From NCBI GenBank assembly GCA_027604685.1, contig JADHYX010000027.1:18767-82766 (forward strand): 64,000 bases of DNA, written 5' to 3'. Made by a program: the position numbers and the translations under genes. Origin of the DNA: Lobulomyces angularis. Taxonomy: Eukaryota; Chytridiomycota; Chytridiomycetes; Lobulomycetales; Lobulomycetaceae. This document shows, in pieces, positions 36,801 through 48,218 of this stretch. The notes under the pieces were generated by a model. It was not told the origin of the DNA and ran no database searches. It saw only the letters and a list, made by a program, of their open reading frames with translations. The stretch's first letter is position 1. Each line of letters opens with the position of its first letter.

Positions 36801-39681
36801 TAAATTCAGGATAAATGAGTTAACTGATTTGGTAAGAAGAATTATTAACGTAATAACAGAACAAAAACCAATGGTAATAATTTTAAACGAATCACAATGG
36901 ATTGATCAACTGTCTTGGGAATTAATTTGGGAGTTGGCGTTGTCTTGTCCAAAGTTAATGATTTGCTGTTTTTCAAGACCAGAAAAACATTTTGAAAATG
37001 AAGAAACGAAACAACTTTATAATAAATTTAAAAAGTACCCCAAAACAGAAATAGTTTTGTTAGAAGGACTTTCAATTGAAGATACCAATAAGTTGATAAT
37101 TCATAATTGGCCAGTTCCAGTTACAAGCGTGCAAAGCACAATAAGTGAAAATGTTCAAAAAAGGACCGGTGGAAATCCTTTGTATATAAAATCCATGGTA
37201 GTAGCTTTAAAAGAATCTGGACACATTATCACCGAAGGAGGAATGTTGAAGCTTGCGAAAAAAGATTTTGATTTTGAAAAATCTATTTCGTTAGAAAGCA
37301 ATTTGAATAGTGTTCTGACTGCACAATTAGATAGATTAGATGCTAGTTTTCAACTATTTTTGAAGGTTGCATCCATTTTAGGACAGCCATTTGTACTGGA
37401 AGACGTGTTGTGTTTACTGCAAGATACCCCAGGATTTGGTGAAGTTTTTGAGTCAGGAACTGTTGAAAATACTATTGCCAAAATCAAATCTATGGACAGA
37501 TATGATTTCTTACTTCGATTGGAAAATGTTGCAACAGAGCAACAACTACAGTTTAAATCTTCAGTGGTGCGTAACTGCATTTATTCTATGATGTTAACGA
37601 CACAAAGGCAACAACTACATTTAAATATCGCTATGTACTATGAAAAAATTATCGATGTACACAATCAACAAAGAATACTAGTGTCTCTTTATGAGCACTA
37701 CTCTGAAACGGATGAGAAATACACTATGAAAAAGCTAACATATTTAGAAATTGTAGCTCATGTTTGCTTTGAAAAGAATTCCATTGGTGAAGCGATAAAA
37801 AATTATTGCCTTCTTATAGAAGGGGTTGAAAAGGCAGCAAAAAATCCTACTGTTACATTTGACAATACCTCCAAATCCACCTGGCACCGAGAATTGGGAG
37901 AAGCATACTACTATCGAGGAGATGAAGTAAAAGCCGAAAAACATTTACTTGAGAGTTTAAAGTTAGCAGGAAAAGCTTATCCAAACAATCCACTTTGGCT
38001 TTCTTGGAAGCTGCGAATAGAAACCAATTTACGAACCAAGTTTCCAATTCTCTTAGCTGGTGACGCAGATTTGACTTCAGCTGTTTCAGTTTCCCCAGAA
38101 TTGAAGGATGCAACTGGAAGCAATGATAGCTTAACTGGTAATATAACAGATGAATCCGGCGAAGCAGCTGAGAGTAAACCATTTGATGTATCAGAAGCAG
38201 CAAAAAAAATGATCACAGACAAGATGAGATTTGACCCAATGGCAGTTCAGCTGGCTGAAATGTTGCAGTCAAAGGAACTTTCCCTACTACATAATGTACG
38301 CCGATCCATGGCATCTTTAGCAGTAATATACCTCAATACCGGAAGGCTCAAAGATCACATATATTGTGCCTACGTGGGTACAAATATAAGTGAACTATTT
38401 CCAAGAGATGCACTATATGCAGTATTTATGTCAATGTGCGGAAATATCGCCTGGATTAGCACAGGTAAAAAAAGAATTACCTTAAGATACCTAGAATCTG
38501 CTTCGAAACATGATCAAAGATATGATCTTAGTCAAACTGTCGCAATTGTTTTAAAATCAGCACTGACATTTTTTTTTATGGGAAAATGGGGTTCTTCCAT
38601 ACGGCGGTTAGGATTGTTGCCGGCCATAGAAATGATGTCAGGAGACTTCTTAATACGACTGGACGCCCTACGGATGAGGTCCATTATAATTCATATGTGT
38701 GGTGCTAGACCTCAGTCATTAAAGGCTGCTAGAGCACTATTTGCAATCGCCACTCAAGAAGACAGTTGGGAGGGCCAACTATGGGGTTGCCAGATGATGA
38801 TTGCCAATTTTTTGAATACAGTTAAAAATGCAGTAGATTTACCAGAATCTGGAAAAATGTTGCAAAGCATTTGGATGAAAATACCAGAAAAGTTAAAAGG
38901 AGATCCAATTCTTCTTCTAAATTACACTGCATTGATATCAAAATTGGAATTTAAAATTAACCCCAAAAACTTTCCAGTGGACGAGTTTCTTAGGAACATG
39001 GCAAAAATTAGCGCTGACTTGAATAAATCGCCTCCTAAAAAATTCAGTGAGAATACCTTTAATGCGAGAGGTGGAGAGTCTAATTCTGCAGGTGGACCTC
39101 ATGAATGGCTCGCAATGGTTGGTATTGTACATTGCGCATCTGTTGTTTTTGGGTTATTTGATTCCGGCTCAATACAAAAACCATCCCAAAAAAGGCATTT
39201 TGTTGGAATGTGCAGAGATATAGTGTCTTGGTTAAATCGTGGAAATATAATGAATCGAATGACTATTGCCCAACCTATAAAATTTTTATTTAAAGGTATT
39301 GGTATACTAATATCATCAAGGAATGCAGCAGTAAGAATTTGGAGAAAGGGTTTGTCCTGCAGAAGGGTTTCAGATTTAATGTACGTAAGGGGACTTTTAC
39401 ATCTGCAGATAGCCTGTTATTCAGAAAATCCATCCGACAGTAACCACAATGCTCATGAAGCACAAAAACTCTTCAGCAGAATTGGTGCAACAATTGAATT
39501 TGAACGAGCTAAGTCACTGAGAAAGGACAGAAAAGGAAAATCAAAAAATTCCAAAAGTGGTAGTGGTACTGGAAGCGAAGTTAAAGAACTTGACGATAAC
39601 TGCGGTGATAGTATTTTCGATGAGATGAAAAGTTATGGAGATAGAAGTACAGGCGAGCAGAGTAGTGTAGATAATGAGTAA
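33802..39681 (+). CDS. Soluble adenylyl cyclase B (ADCY10-like), paralogue of A
   Basis: Same architecture and activity as its divergent neighbour, with six exons and about 1,850 residues. C1 shows MADVSGYSNLSATLAEKG (about 34203) and, after an intron, VKFAGDAVIFYWKLEKFDPGG. C2 shows TIFIRIGALTKWDSEATL (no metal Asp), HVDDKGATILIFFGLPPLAHEND and MGDSINMAARLM. The NTPase P-loop reads GDGGMGIST (about 36050-36080), again without the usual Lys; Walker B-like VIILNESQWID lies near 36880. The rest is a long helical repeat region ending in a Ser/Gly/Asp-rich tail. The intron positions and phases that I checked match those of A (YLDK, KFA, KAG, YAV, before TGNSAQ). The N-terminus differs most (SARRNSENKKERF). 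Confidence 0.93.
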
Positions 39682-39813
39682 ATAATTTTTTTTTTTAAAA
39701 TAAATATAGTGTATATAAATTTTCTATTAATATAGTTTATTAAAAACTTATCAATAATATATTTATGTCGTTTTATCGATAAGTCTAAATGAATTTAAAT
39801 AGTTCATAATGTT

Positions 39814-40847
39814 TTACATTACTAGGCAACGTGAGTTGCTTTTATTTTTTCTAGTGCGGGGAATTAAAGCTAAATTGAAATTCATCATTAATAGCAACAA
39901 ATTCAAATATTTTTTACCCATTCGAGTTGCTGATTCTATAACCAAATCGACATCGACTCCGGTTTTGCTACTACACTCTAAATCTAAAATATTTCGAATT
40001 CAAAAAAAAAATTTAATTTTTTTTATAATACACTTTTTAGCTCCAATAGTATTGGAAAGTTTGACTCCTTCACTTGGAGGTATGCATCTTCTTGAAAATG
40101 TGAAGTTGTCTTGTAAAGTTGTTTGTAAGTAAGAAATTCTAATATTTTGATAAATGTACCTCTAAGATCTGCCTTTAAACCTACTAAAATGACTGCAATA
40201 TTTGGACAATGATGAGTTATTTCAGGCATCCATTTTGACTCAATATTTTTAAAGGAGTCAACATTATCCTAAACAAAGACTTATTAAATTGGAATTGATT
40301 ATAAATATTATTTTACAATTGCAAAGCATAACAATATACAGTCAGTACCAGGATAACTTAGTGGTCGAAGTCTGTTGTATTCCTCTTGACCTGCAGTGTC
40401 CCATAATGCCAGCTATACAGAAAAATTTAATTAGTAGAATTCTTAATTTTATAAGGATCTACATGAACAAGTTTATCGTCAACTTCAACTTCAGTTATGT
40501 AATTTTCGAATCTATATTCATTAATTTTATATTTGGTTAATGGAGTTTTAAAATTATTATACATTGTTGGGATATAATCTGTTATAAACTCTTGTGTGCT
40601 ATATCGCGTTAAAAATGAAGTTTTGCCCTAAGCAAAAATAAGAAAAGATAAGAATTACTAAAGATGGTTATCTTACAACACATCCATCGCCAACACACAC
40701 TAACTTTCTTCTAATGGCACAACTGCCATCCTCGAATTTCTTAAGTTTATTTTTTATCGATGAAATTGTTCCTTTTCTGGTAAGTGTTTTGGAAGAAGAT
40801 CTACTTTTGGATAAACTATACGGTGCATCTTCGTCAGCAGTCATCAT
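39814..40847 (-). CDS. Rho-family small GTPase with N-terminal extension
   Basis: A membrane-anchored actin and polarity switch. The start at 40847 (two ATGs in tandem) gives a basic Ser/Lys-rich extension of about 50 residues before the G domain. Spliced motifs are G1 GDGCVGKTSF, switch I YIPTIFENY, G3 [21 protein letters not shown], the Rho-type [16 protein letters not shown]4 region LVGLKADLR and G5 ECSSKTG. The Rho-specific insert is reduced to [12 protein letters not shown]. The last exon ends in basic residues and CLVM, a CaaX prenylation box. Six or seven introns of about 48-52 nt had to be removed; all joins rebuild conserved Rho blocks. Whether it is a Rac, Cdc42 or Rho subtype is not clear, since G4 reads LKAD instead of TKxD or NKxD. 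Confidence 0.9.
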
Positions 40848-41235
40848 CTTTAATTCAATGTCACAATTTTTGTTTGACTGAAGTTAATAAATGTATTAAA
40901 TTTGTCGGAGTTTAGAAAAAACTTAAAATTATTATTTATCATAGAATAACATTTATCAAATCATAAGAGGATTGTATTGAATTTATATATATATAAATGA
41001 TTTGAGTGAAAAGTGGTTTTTAATTTTCTACCCAAAATAGGTACCCTGCATAAAAATTTCTTTGTACTCCAATAAACGTTGGAAAAACTTACTGTAAATT
41101 TCATTTAATTGAAATAATTCAATTTTGTAAATGGTAGCGGATAAATATATCAAAAAAAAAGAAAAAATGGTTTGAAATTTTTTTTAAGCAAATAAACAAA
41201 TCAAAAAGAAGAAAGAAAGAAAAAAATTAAAAATT
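40848..41235. other. Intergenic region
   Basis: These 388 bases separate the start of the Rho gene and the stop of the PYM gene, both on the - strand. No gene is seen. They probably contain the Rho promoter. Homopolymer density rises from here rightwards. Confidence 0.5.
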
Positions 41236-42019
41236 TCATGAGGTTATCTTTTTTAAAAGCTTTTCAATTTCAATAAGCTCATTTTCAAAATCACTTTTTT
41301 TTGACAGTTTTTCTTTTTGATCCAGATCAATTTCATAATTTTCATTGTTTGTTATTTTTAATTCTAGTTCTTGAATCTGCTTAAGTTTTTTTTTTAAAGC
41401 TTTTATCCTCTTTTCATATTCTACTGAGGTATTTTCCTTAGATTCATTTTCATTCCCCTTAATAATTCTTTGCTGTCCATCATTTTTATTTTCCAATAAA
41501 TTGTTTACTTCATCTAGTAATCTTTTTTCCCTTTTTTTTTCTTTCATTATTTTAAAAAAAAAATTAAATTAAATTATAAATAAAATAATTTTAAAACTTT
41601 TTTAAAAGAAAAAAAAAAAAAAAAATTTCAAATTGTTTTTTCATACCGTTTCTTTTTTGATTTTTACTTTTTGGTTCATTATTTGAAGCAGTATTTACAA
41701 GGTTGTTTGATATATATGTTGCATTTAAAGTTTGAGTTATAGATGAAATTTGGTCATCTTCTTTAGAAGTTTCTTTGGAAACTACTTTCTGTTGCCTTCT
41801 TGCACCAGGTCTATATAGTTCGATATCCTCCTGAGGAACAAATCCTTTTAAAATAAAAAAATAAATTAATTTAAAAAAAAAAAAAAAACCTGGTCTAACT
41901 TTTTGAGCTTTTCTGATGGTGCCATCAGGTCTATAAGAAGGTGGTATAATCCTTTCCACTCCCATCGGAGTATTCACTAGTTCTACTATTCCACTCGCAG
42001 ATTGTTTATTTTTAATCAT
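41236..42019 (-). CDS. PYM1: PYM/WIBG, partner of Y14-Mago (exon junction complex recycling)
   Basis: Removes exon junction complexes from spliced mRNA during translation. Three exons on the - strand. The N-terminal Mago-Y14-binding block reads SASGIVELVNTPMGVERIIPPSYRPDGTIRK and, across an intron, VRPGFVPQEDIELYRP, which is the PYM signature (RPDGT-x-RK ... G-x-x-PQED). The middle is a low-complexity Ser/Thr/Asn linker. The C-terminal coiled coil (KALKKKLKQIQELELKI, then KLSKKSDFENELIEIEKLLKK) matches the ribosome-associated helical tail of the family. About 200 residues. Its presence fits a genome whose genes are densely spliced. Confidence 0.88.
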
Positions 42020-42280
42020 TATAAAAAAATTATAAATTTAATAATTTTAAATTTTATTTTATTTAATTTTTTTTTTTTCTATATATTTGTAAAAAAAAAA
42101 ATTATCTTTTTATTTACATTAAAAATTACAAAAAGAAAAATAATTATAATAACCATAATGATACTTCGTAATAGCAATCAAATGAATTTAAAGCAAGTAT
42201 ATAAGAAAAATAAAATAAAATGAAATAAAAAAATAAAAAAAAAGAAAGCAAAAAAAATTTATAAAAAAAAATTAAAGTTT

Positions 42281-42662
42281 ATGCTGAGATCAGAAGTACT
42301 AAATTTATACCGAAAAATATTAAAAACTGCAAGTCGTAAGGTTTTTTTTTTAAACTTTTTTTTTATAGTATAATGAATTCTTTTTTTTTTATCAAATTCA
42401 AATTTTATTTTTCATTTTTTTTAGTTATAGGTGAAGATAAACACTATGTTATAAATGTTGCAAGAGAAAGGTTTAAAAAACATAAAACCGAAACCAGCAT
42501 TGTAATAAAAATAAATTTTGGATTTATTAACAATTATTTTTTCATAATAATAAACATTTTTTCTATTTTTTGAAGGACAAAATCCGATTTTTTATTGCCG
42601 ATGGAAAAGTTGAGTTGAGAAATTTAAATAAAGTTATTACTTTATCAAAAAAGAACATGTGA
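42281..42662 (+). CDS. LYRM2: LYR-motif protein, LYRM2-like
   Basis: A mitochondrial matrix LYR protein of about 75 residues; LYR proteins bind acyl-carrier protein and assist complex assembly, LYRM2 being linked to complex I. Three exons. Exon 1 (42281) encodes MLRSEVLNLYRKILKTAS with the L-Y-R triplet. Exon 2 encodes IGEDKHYVINVARERFKKHKTET with the downstream conserved Arg/Phe. Exon 3 encodes DKIRFFIADGKVELRNLNKVI. The pattern AREEFK...KNK-x-T and I-x-x-x-I-x-x-G-x-x-x-L-x-x-L is that of LYRM2. The introns are extremely T-rich. A small frame ambiguity exists at the first donor (GTAAGG used). Confidence 0.78.
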
Positions 42663-43202
42663 AAATATGATTTTTTAAATTTTTTTTTTTTCAAAACTTA
42701 CCCTCATCTTTTTTTCTCTTTTTAAAGTCATTTAACCAACTAAATAGATTAATTTCATTCTTTTTTTTTTTATTTATAGTTTTTTAATTTTTTTTTTTAA
42801 AAAAACAAAAAAATTTGTTTTGAAAATAAAAATGAAATAATTAAAATGACATAAAAAACCTTTAAAAAAAACTTTGATCCAAATTTAAAAATAATTAAAA
42901 AATTAAGAAAAAAAAATAATTTTTTTTTTAAGTTTTTGTTTCAAAAAGATACAATATATGGTGAAACGAGGTAAAGGTGTAAAGTTTAACTTTTTTCTAA
43001 TTTGATTTTTTTTTTTTTTCAAATAAATTATCAATCAAAGTTGAGACTTTTTGTGAAATGCAAAAAATAGTGGAGACAATTATAACACTTCTTTGGAACT
43101 ACATTTTAAGTAACATATACTTAGTAAATGTGTTTTATTTATTAAAAAAGTGTTTTTTAAATTTTATATTTTTTTTCTTTTTTTTTTTATTTCTATTTTT
43201 TT
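42663..43202. other. Convergent homopolymer-rich intergenic region
   Basis: These 540 bases consist mostly of A and T runs between the 3' ends of LYRM2 (+) and the SR-type gene (-). A GATACAATATATGGTGAAAC segment near 42948 is the least simple part. No gene is seen. Confidence 0.5.
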
Positions 43203-44292
43203 CTAATAAAATCTGGACCGACCGTTGTAAATGGGTGATCTAACTCTAATCCTACTTTCCATTGTAGGAGATCTATCTATTCTACTTTCGTAAAGAGAAG
43301 GTGAAATATCTATGATTCTTTTTTCATAATAAGGAGACCTATCTCTCGTCCTTTTGTCATAAAATGCACCAGATCTTTCTCTTACTCTTTCATACGACGT
43401 GAGTGATAATTTATCATTAAATCTGTAGTCATACGGTGATCTGGATCTCTTTCGACCTGAATCGTTGATACATCGGTGTTCTGAGGTTCTATCATGATAC
43501 ATTGGAACATAATCTCTACTTTCTCGAAGAAAATCTCTGTCTTTATCATAGCCGTAAATAATACTGGATGTAGAGCCATGACTACTTCTATTTTCTCTCA
43601 AATAGTCATCGTTACTTCTTGCACTAAAGTTATTAAGGTTAGAATAAAATTTATCAACGTTCCCTCCAACTCTATCACAACTAAAATCAGATCTTCTAGG
43701 TAAAACCAAATTTTGCTGACTAAAAATCCTTTGCAATTCAAAAAAGTCAATTTTTTCAGCACTTCTTGCAATTAAATCAAAGTTGGAAATTTTTTCATCT
43801 TCATTCAACATTTCCAATGGATCTCTGTATGAAGCAGAAGAGATAACAGAAACACACTCTTGTTCTTTTTTATCTATATTTGCAAATTTATTCGTATTTT
43901 CAGGTCTTTCTTTTGCCAATTGAATCGTAATCTGTCTACCGCCTAACTCTCTTCCTTTAGAAGATTTTACTGCAAACATGGCTTCTTCTTCGCTTTTAAA
44001 AGAGACAAAACCATATCCTTTCGATTTTCCTTTATTTTATTAAAAACAATATGCATTGTTAATTAAAATTTTTTTTTAATATTTTTTTTCTTTACCAGTT
44101 TCTTTTTCTTTTATAACTTTTGTCCCAGTCACAGTACCATAAGGAGAAAAAAATTTTTTTAAATCATCATCTGAAGTTGTCCACGACAACTCTACAAAAA
44201 TAAAATTTAAAATTTATGATTATTATTAATTTTTTTTTTATTTTTTAATTTTTAATATTACCTCCACAAAATATTCTATGCGGTTGAAACAT
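43203..44292 (-). CDS. RRM protein with Arg/Ser-rich tail (SR/RBM type)
   Basis: A likely pre-mRNA splicing or mRNA-binding protein of about 320 residues. Three exons from 44292. The single N-terminal RRM has RNP2 RIFCGELSW (split by an intron), DLKKFFSPYGTVTGTKVIKEKETG and RNP1 GKSKGYGFVSF, then AVKSSKGRELGGRQITIQLAKERP. A Ser/Asp/Asn middle follows, then a C-terminal region rich in R-S-P, D-R-S-P and R-D-R-S dipeptides (about 43210-43480). The layout resembles single-RRM splicing regulators. The paralogue group cannot be fixed by eye. Confidence 0.82.
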
Positions 44293-45197
44293 CAATACAA
44301 AAAATTTAGAGCTTGTTTTTCTTGTTTTTAATTTTATTTAAATAGAGAAAGAGTTTTTCTTAAAGAGTATAGAGCAAGATATGAGATATAGAGTTTTTCT
44401 TTACAAAAATATATATGTATTAGATTGTTAAAATTGTTAGAATAGAGTTGTTGCACTATTATTTTTTCTTTTTTTTTTCTTGTTCTTTTCTTTTAATTAT
44501 TTTTATTTCTACTTTACTTTTTTATTTTATTTTTAGAAAATTTTTTTTATGATTTTCTCTTTATTCTTTAATTTTTTAAAATTAATTAAAATAAAATTTA
44601 AAAAAAAGTTAAGAATTTGTAGAAACAAAAAAAAAAAAAAAAAATATAAAAAAGAAATAAAAAATTTTATTTAAAAAGAGATAAAAAAAAATTTAAAACT
44701 CAGCAAGGCCATAAACAAAAAATTTTTTTTTGAATTTATTTTCCTTTTTTTATCTTTTTTCTTTTTTTGTTTGTAAAGGCCTTCGAATTAAAAAAAATTC
44801 CTTAAAAGTAGGTTCAAAGTTCAAACAGTAACATTTTAGTTGAAATTTTACAAAAAAATTAAAAAAAATAAAAAAAAAAAAGTGAAAAGTCAAGGCATAA
44901 AATGAATCTTGTGCAGAATATAATACCGCTGCCATCCTTCACAATCTTTTGATAAATAGTAAAATCGTCTTAACAATTCTTTTTAGGACTGCGTAAAAAA
45001 TACTTTCATGCCTTCAAATTGCCCATTAATCCGGCATTCCTTTATTACTCACTTTTTTACGATTATTACAAAAATTTTCGATTTCTTACTTTACATTTCA
45101 TTTTCTTTAGTTAAGACCTAATTTTTTTTTTGAACATCTTTTGCCATTTTTGTGTTACCAAATTTTTTATCATAAGAAGTACATTTATTTTTTTTTT
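44293..45197. other. Long divergent intergenic region
   Basis: These 905 bases lie between the SR-type gene (-) and eIF1 (+). They are dominated by A and T runs. A less simple block at about 44935-45110 (containing TTAGGACTGCG and CCATTAATCCGGCATTCC) has no open frame and may be eIF1 leader or promoter. An imperfect inverted repeat (GGCCATAAACAAAAAA and its partner ending GTTTGTAAAGGCC) spans about 44707-44781. No gene is seen. Confidence 0.45.
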
Positions 45198-45660
45198 ATG
45201 ACTGAAAATATATTGTTTAATGGCAACAACCTTAATTTTGACGACGATGGAAGCAACAAAGATATCGGTTTAAAGCAAGAGGGATATATTCGTTAGTATT
45301 ATTCTTATATTTAATTTTTTTTGCTTTTCCAAAAATTGACACTTTTTTCTTTTTAAAGACATTCGTATCCAACAAAGACAAGGACGTAAGACTATTACTA
45401 CGGTACAAGGATTACCTACCGACTTGGATCAAGCTAGAATTTTAAAAGCTTTTAAAAAGGTTTTTACCTTCTTAAAAAAAAAACAATTTTTTTATTTTTA
45501 TTTTTTTTTATAGGGATTCGCTTGTAATGGACATATTGTTGAAGACAATGATCTTGGGGAAGTTATTCAATTACAAGGAGATCAAAGACAAAAAATTTTA
45601 GGCTTTTTAGTTGATAATGAGATTGTTACCAAAGATAAAGTTAAAGTGCACGGTTTTTAA
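45198..45660 (+). CDS. SUI1: Translation initiation factor eIF1 (SUI1)
   Basis: Enforces start-codon selection on the 40S subunit. Three exons. Exon 1 gives MTENILFNGNNLNFDDDGSN and a linker, exon 2 IRIQQRQGRKTITTVQGLP with the conserved K/R-rich loop and the Asp-Leu-Asp block, and exon 3 GFACNGHIVEDNDLGEVIQLQGDQR, then ILGFLVDNEIVTKDKVKVHGF to the stop at 45658. These blocks match eIF1 throughout, including the C-terminal HGF. About 110 residues, the family's normal length. Confidence 0.96.
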
Positions 45661-46457
45661 CGTTACAATCATTTTTTTTAGAAATACTTTATTTAGCTGC
45701 CAAATTTTTTGTATCTTGGGGTAGAATTTATTTTTTTTTTGAATTGTCATAGCTTGTGATCTTTCAAAATTAGTTTTCTTCTCCGTTTTTTTTTTTTTTA
45801 TTTTTTTGGTAAAAATTGTTTAGTTTCTTATTTTAATTATTTTTATTTTGTTTTTAAAAAATAAAAAATAAAATAGCATAACAAAATAACTATCAAATTC
45901 TAGGATCGCAATTAATCTTAAAAAAAAAAAAAAGAGGCATTTTCACAGGATTGTGGGGTTAGCAGGACAAAAGTTAAAGATTGTCTAAAATAGATTGTTA
46001 ATGTATTCGACAAATGGGCTTAAAAAGTACTTTATTGCAAAGAAAGACAGCTCGGTAGACCAGTTGACATATTTGGATTACACCTATGTTAAATTTTACA
46101 AGTAAAATTTTAAAAGCAAAAAAAAAGGGGTTTCTAAATTAAGAAATGATTTAAAGATAATTAAATAAAAAAAAAAACTAAATTAAACAAATTAAAAAAA
46201 AAAAAAAAGAAATGTTTGCTGTGAAGATTAAAAAAATATTTTCTACAGAAACCATTTTTTTTTTTAACTTGAAAAGTCTAAAAAGTTAAATAAAAAATAA
46301 TAGCAGTTTATTTTAAAAATAGATGATAAATTTAAGCATCTTAATATACAATGTTTTTCTCAATATTTTCACCAACTTACTTTATTTTGATGAACATCAA
46401 TTTTATTGGTAAATTTATACACGCGGAGTTTTAAAAAAAAAATTGTAATATACGTGA
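45661..46457. other. Intergenic region with a less AT-rich island
   Basis: These 797 bases lie between eIF1 and the sugar transporter, both on the + strand. Most is A/T runs. Bases 45930-46090 are clearly less AT-rich than their surroundings, have no convincing frame on either strand and contain a small stem (GACAA...TTGTC near 45970-45989). No tRNA, snRNA or 5S signature was recognised. Confidence 0.4.
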
Positions 46458-48218
46458 ATGGAAGTAACAGAAAGTACCTGTAAAGGTACATCGCAAATAT
46501 ACATGACATATAGCATCTTCATTTCACTTTTTACCAGCTTCAACATTGGATTTTCAAACGGAGTGGTAAACCAAACCAGAGATGTCATTTCAAATCATTT
46601 TAAGTTGAATGACTTCGCTTGGGGAGTTTTTGTGTCAATATTTTTACTGGGGGTAAGTCATTAATCAATCACGACTAAGATAGTCGCTAAACTACAATTT
46701 TTTTGTTATTCACAGCTCTAAAATCATTTAAATTTAGGGCATTCTTGGTGGGCTACTGGGAGTAAATATACAACTTTAAAAATAAATTAAAATTGAGAAA
46801 TAAAGGGACACTGGTCAAATGCATTAGGACGCAAATTTATACTATTTTACAATAATATATTTTTCGTGTTTAGTGGAGTCATCTTTTTAAATTCAGATAA
46901 TTACTACCTCTTTTGTTTTGCTCGATTTATCGCTGGATTTGGGTCTGGAATAGGGACCGTTGTTTTACCAGTCTACATATCAGGTAAGAAGCCCCTTACG
47001 ATTTAGTTATTTTAATGGAAACGCAACTGACTTTCAGAGTTATCCCCTCTCCCACAACGAGGAACCTTTGGAACCCTAAATCAATTATCGATGGTGATTG
47101 GAATATTTTCCTCCCTGAGCTTAGGAATTGTTTTTTTTTCGATAGAAGAAAACTGGAGACTAATATTAAGTTTTACTCTGTTTACATCGACTTTGCAAAT
47201 TTTTTTTTTTCATTTTTTTGGCCAAGAATCATCAGTATGGCTGTTAAAAAAAAAAAAAGAGATTGAGCTGGATACGAAATTAATTCACAATGTTGATTTA
47301 GAAAACAGATCATACAATTTTGACACCGATTCAAATATTGAAGAAAATTTAAGTCTATTAGATATAATAAAGTTAAAAAATTTGAGACAATATTTTTTTA
47401 TTGTTTTGTTTTTACACTTTTCACAACAGTTTAGGTAAGAAAATTAAAAAAAAATCAAATAAAAAATTAAAATAAATAAATAAAAAAAATAAAAATAAAA
47501 ATAAATAGTGGAATAAATGTAATAACCTACTTTTCAACAACCATATTAAAAAGCAAATTTTCTCAGTCGACTTCAATTAAATTGAGTTTTTTAATAATGC
47601 TCGTTAAAATACCTGGAACGCTAACATCGATATATTTTATTGAAAAATGTGGTAGAAAACGTCTATTACTAACAAGTGTTAGTTTAATGTTTCTAAGTTC
47701 CTTAATAATTTTACTGTTTAACAATTTACCTGACACTTTTTTTGGAAGTTATTTTATAGTCTTTGGTTTAATTTTGTTCTTATTCGGTTTTGCTGTTGGT
47801 GCAGGTATATATCTGTTTCCAAAAATGTATATATTTTAATATTAAACGAATTTTGGCAATTTAGGTCCTATTCCGTGGCTGATTGTACCAGAATTAATTC
47901 CAATTTATGCACTAGGAACAGTTTCAAGTATGTCAACTGGTTTAAATTGGACATGCAGCTTTTTGGTAGCTTTAGTGTCACCTTTGTTAATCACTTCAAG
48001 TAATAAATTTTTTTTATTTTTAATTTATTTTATTTCTTTTTTTTCGTTTTAAAAATAAAGTTGGATACAATATATTTCTGCTTTTAGCAGTTGTCCATTT
48101 TATTAGTTTGGGTGTAATTTACTTAGTTTTGCCAGAAACTAAAGGAAAAAGCGTTGAAGAGATTATTGGTGAGTTGGGAGAATATCAACTTGCTGCTAAA
48201 GGAGGTAAAAATGAATAA
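46458..48218 (+). CDS. Sugar transporter, MFS sugar-porter family (GLUT/HXT-like)
   Basis: A 12-helix facilitator for hexoses or related sugars at the plasma membrane. About seven exons. Landmarks in order are NIGFSNGVVNQTRDVI (helix 1), LLGGHWSNALGRKF (loop 2-3 G-x-x-x-D/N-x-x-GR-K/R), CFARFIAGFGSGIGTVVLPVYISEL (helix 4, VYISE motif), PQRGTFGTLNQL, then after the long cytosolic loop FSGINVITYFSTTIL (helix 7), YFIEKCGRKRLLL (second GRK/R), GPIPWLIVPELIP (helix 10) and YLVLPETKGKSVEEI (PETKG motif). All sugar-porter signatures are present. The intracellular loop is short. Substrate not readable from sequence. Confidence 0.93.

Noticed and set aside
44750..44935. 61-codon - strand frame in the SR/eIF1 spacer
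   Set aside because: It is mostly Phe and Lys from homopolymers, with no motif.
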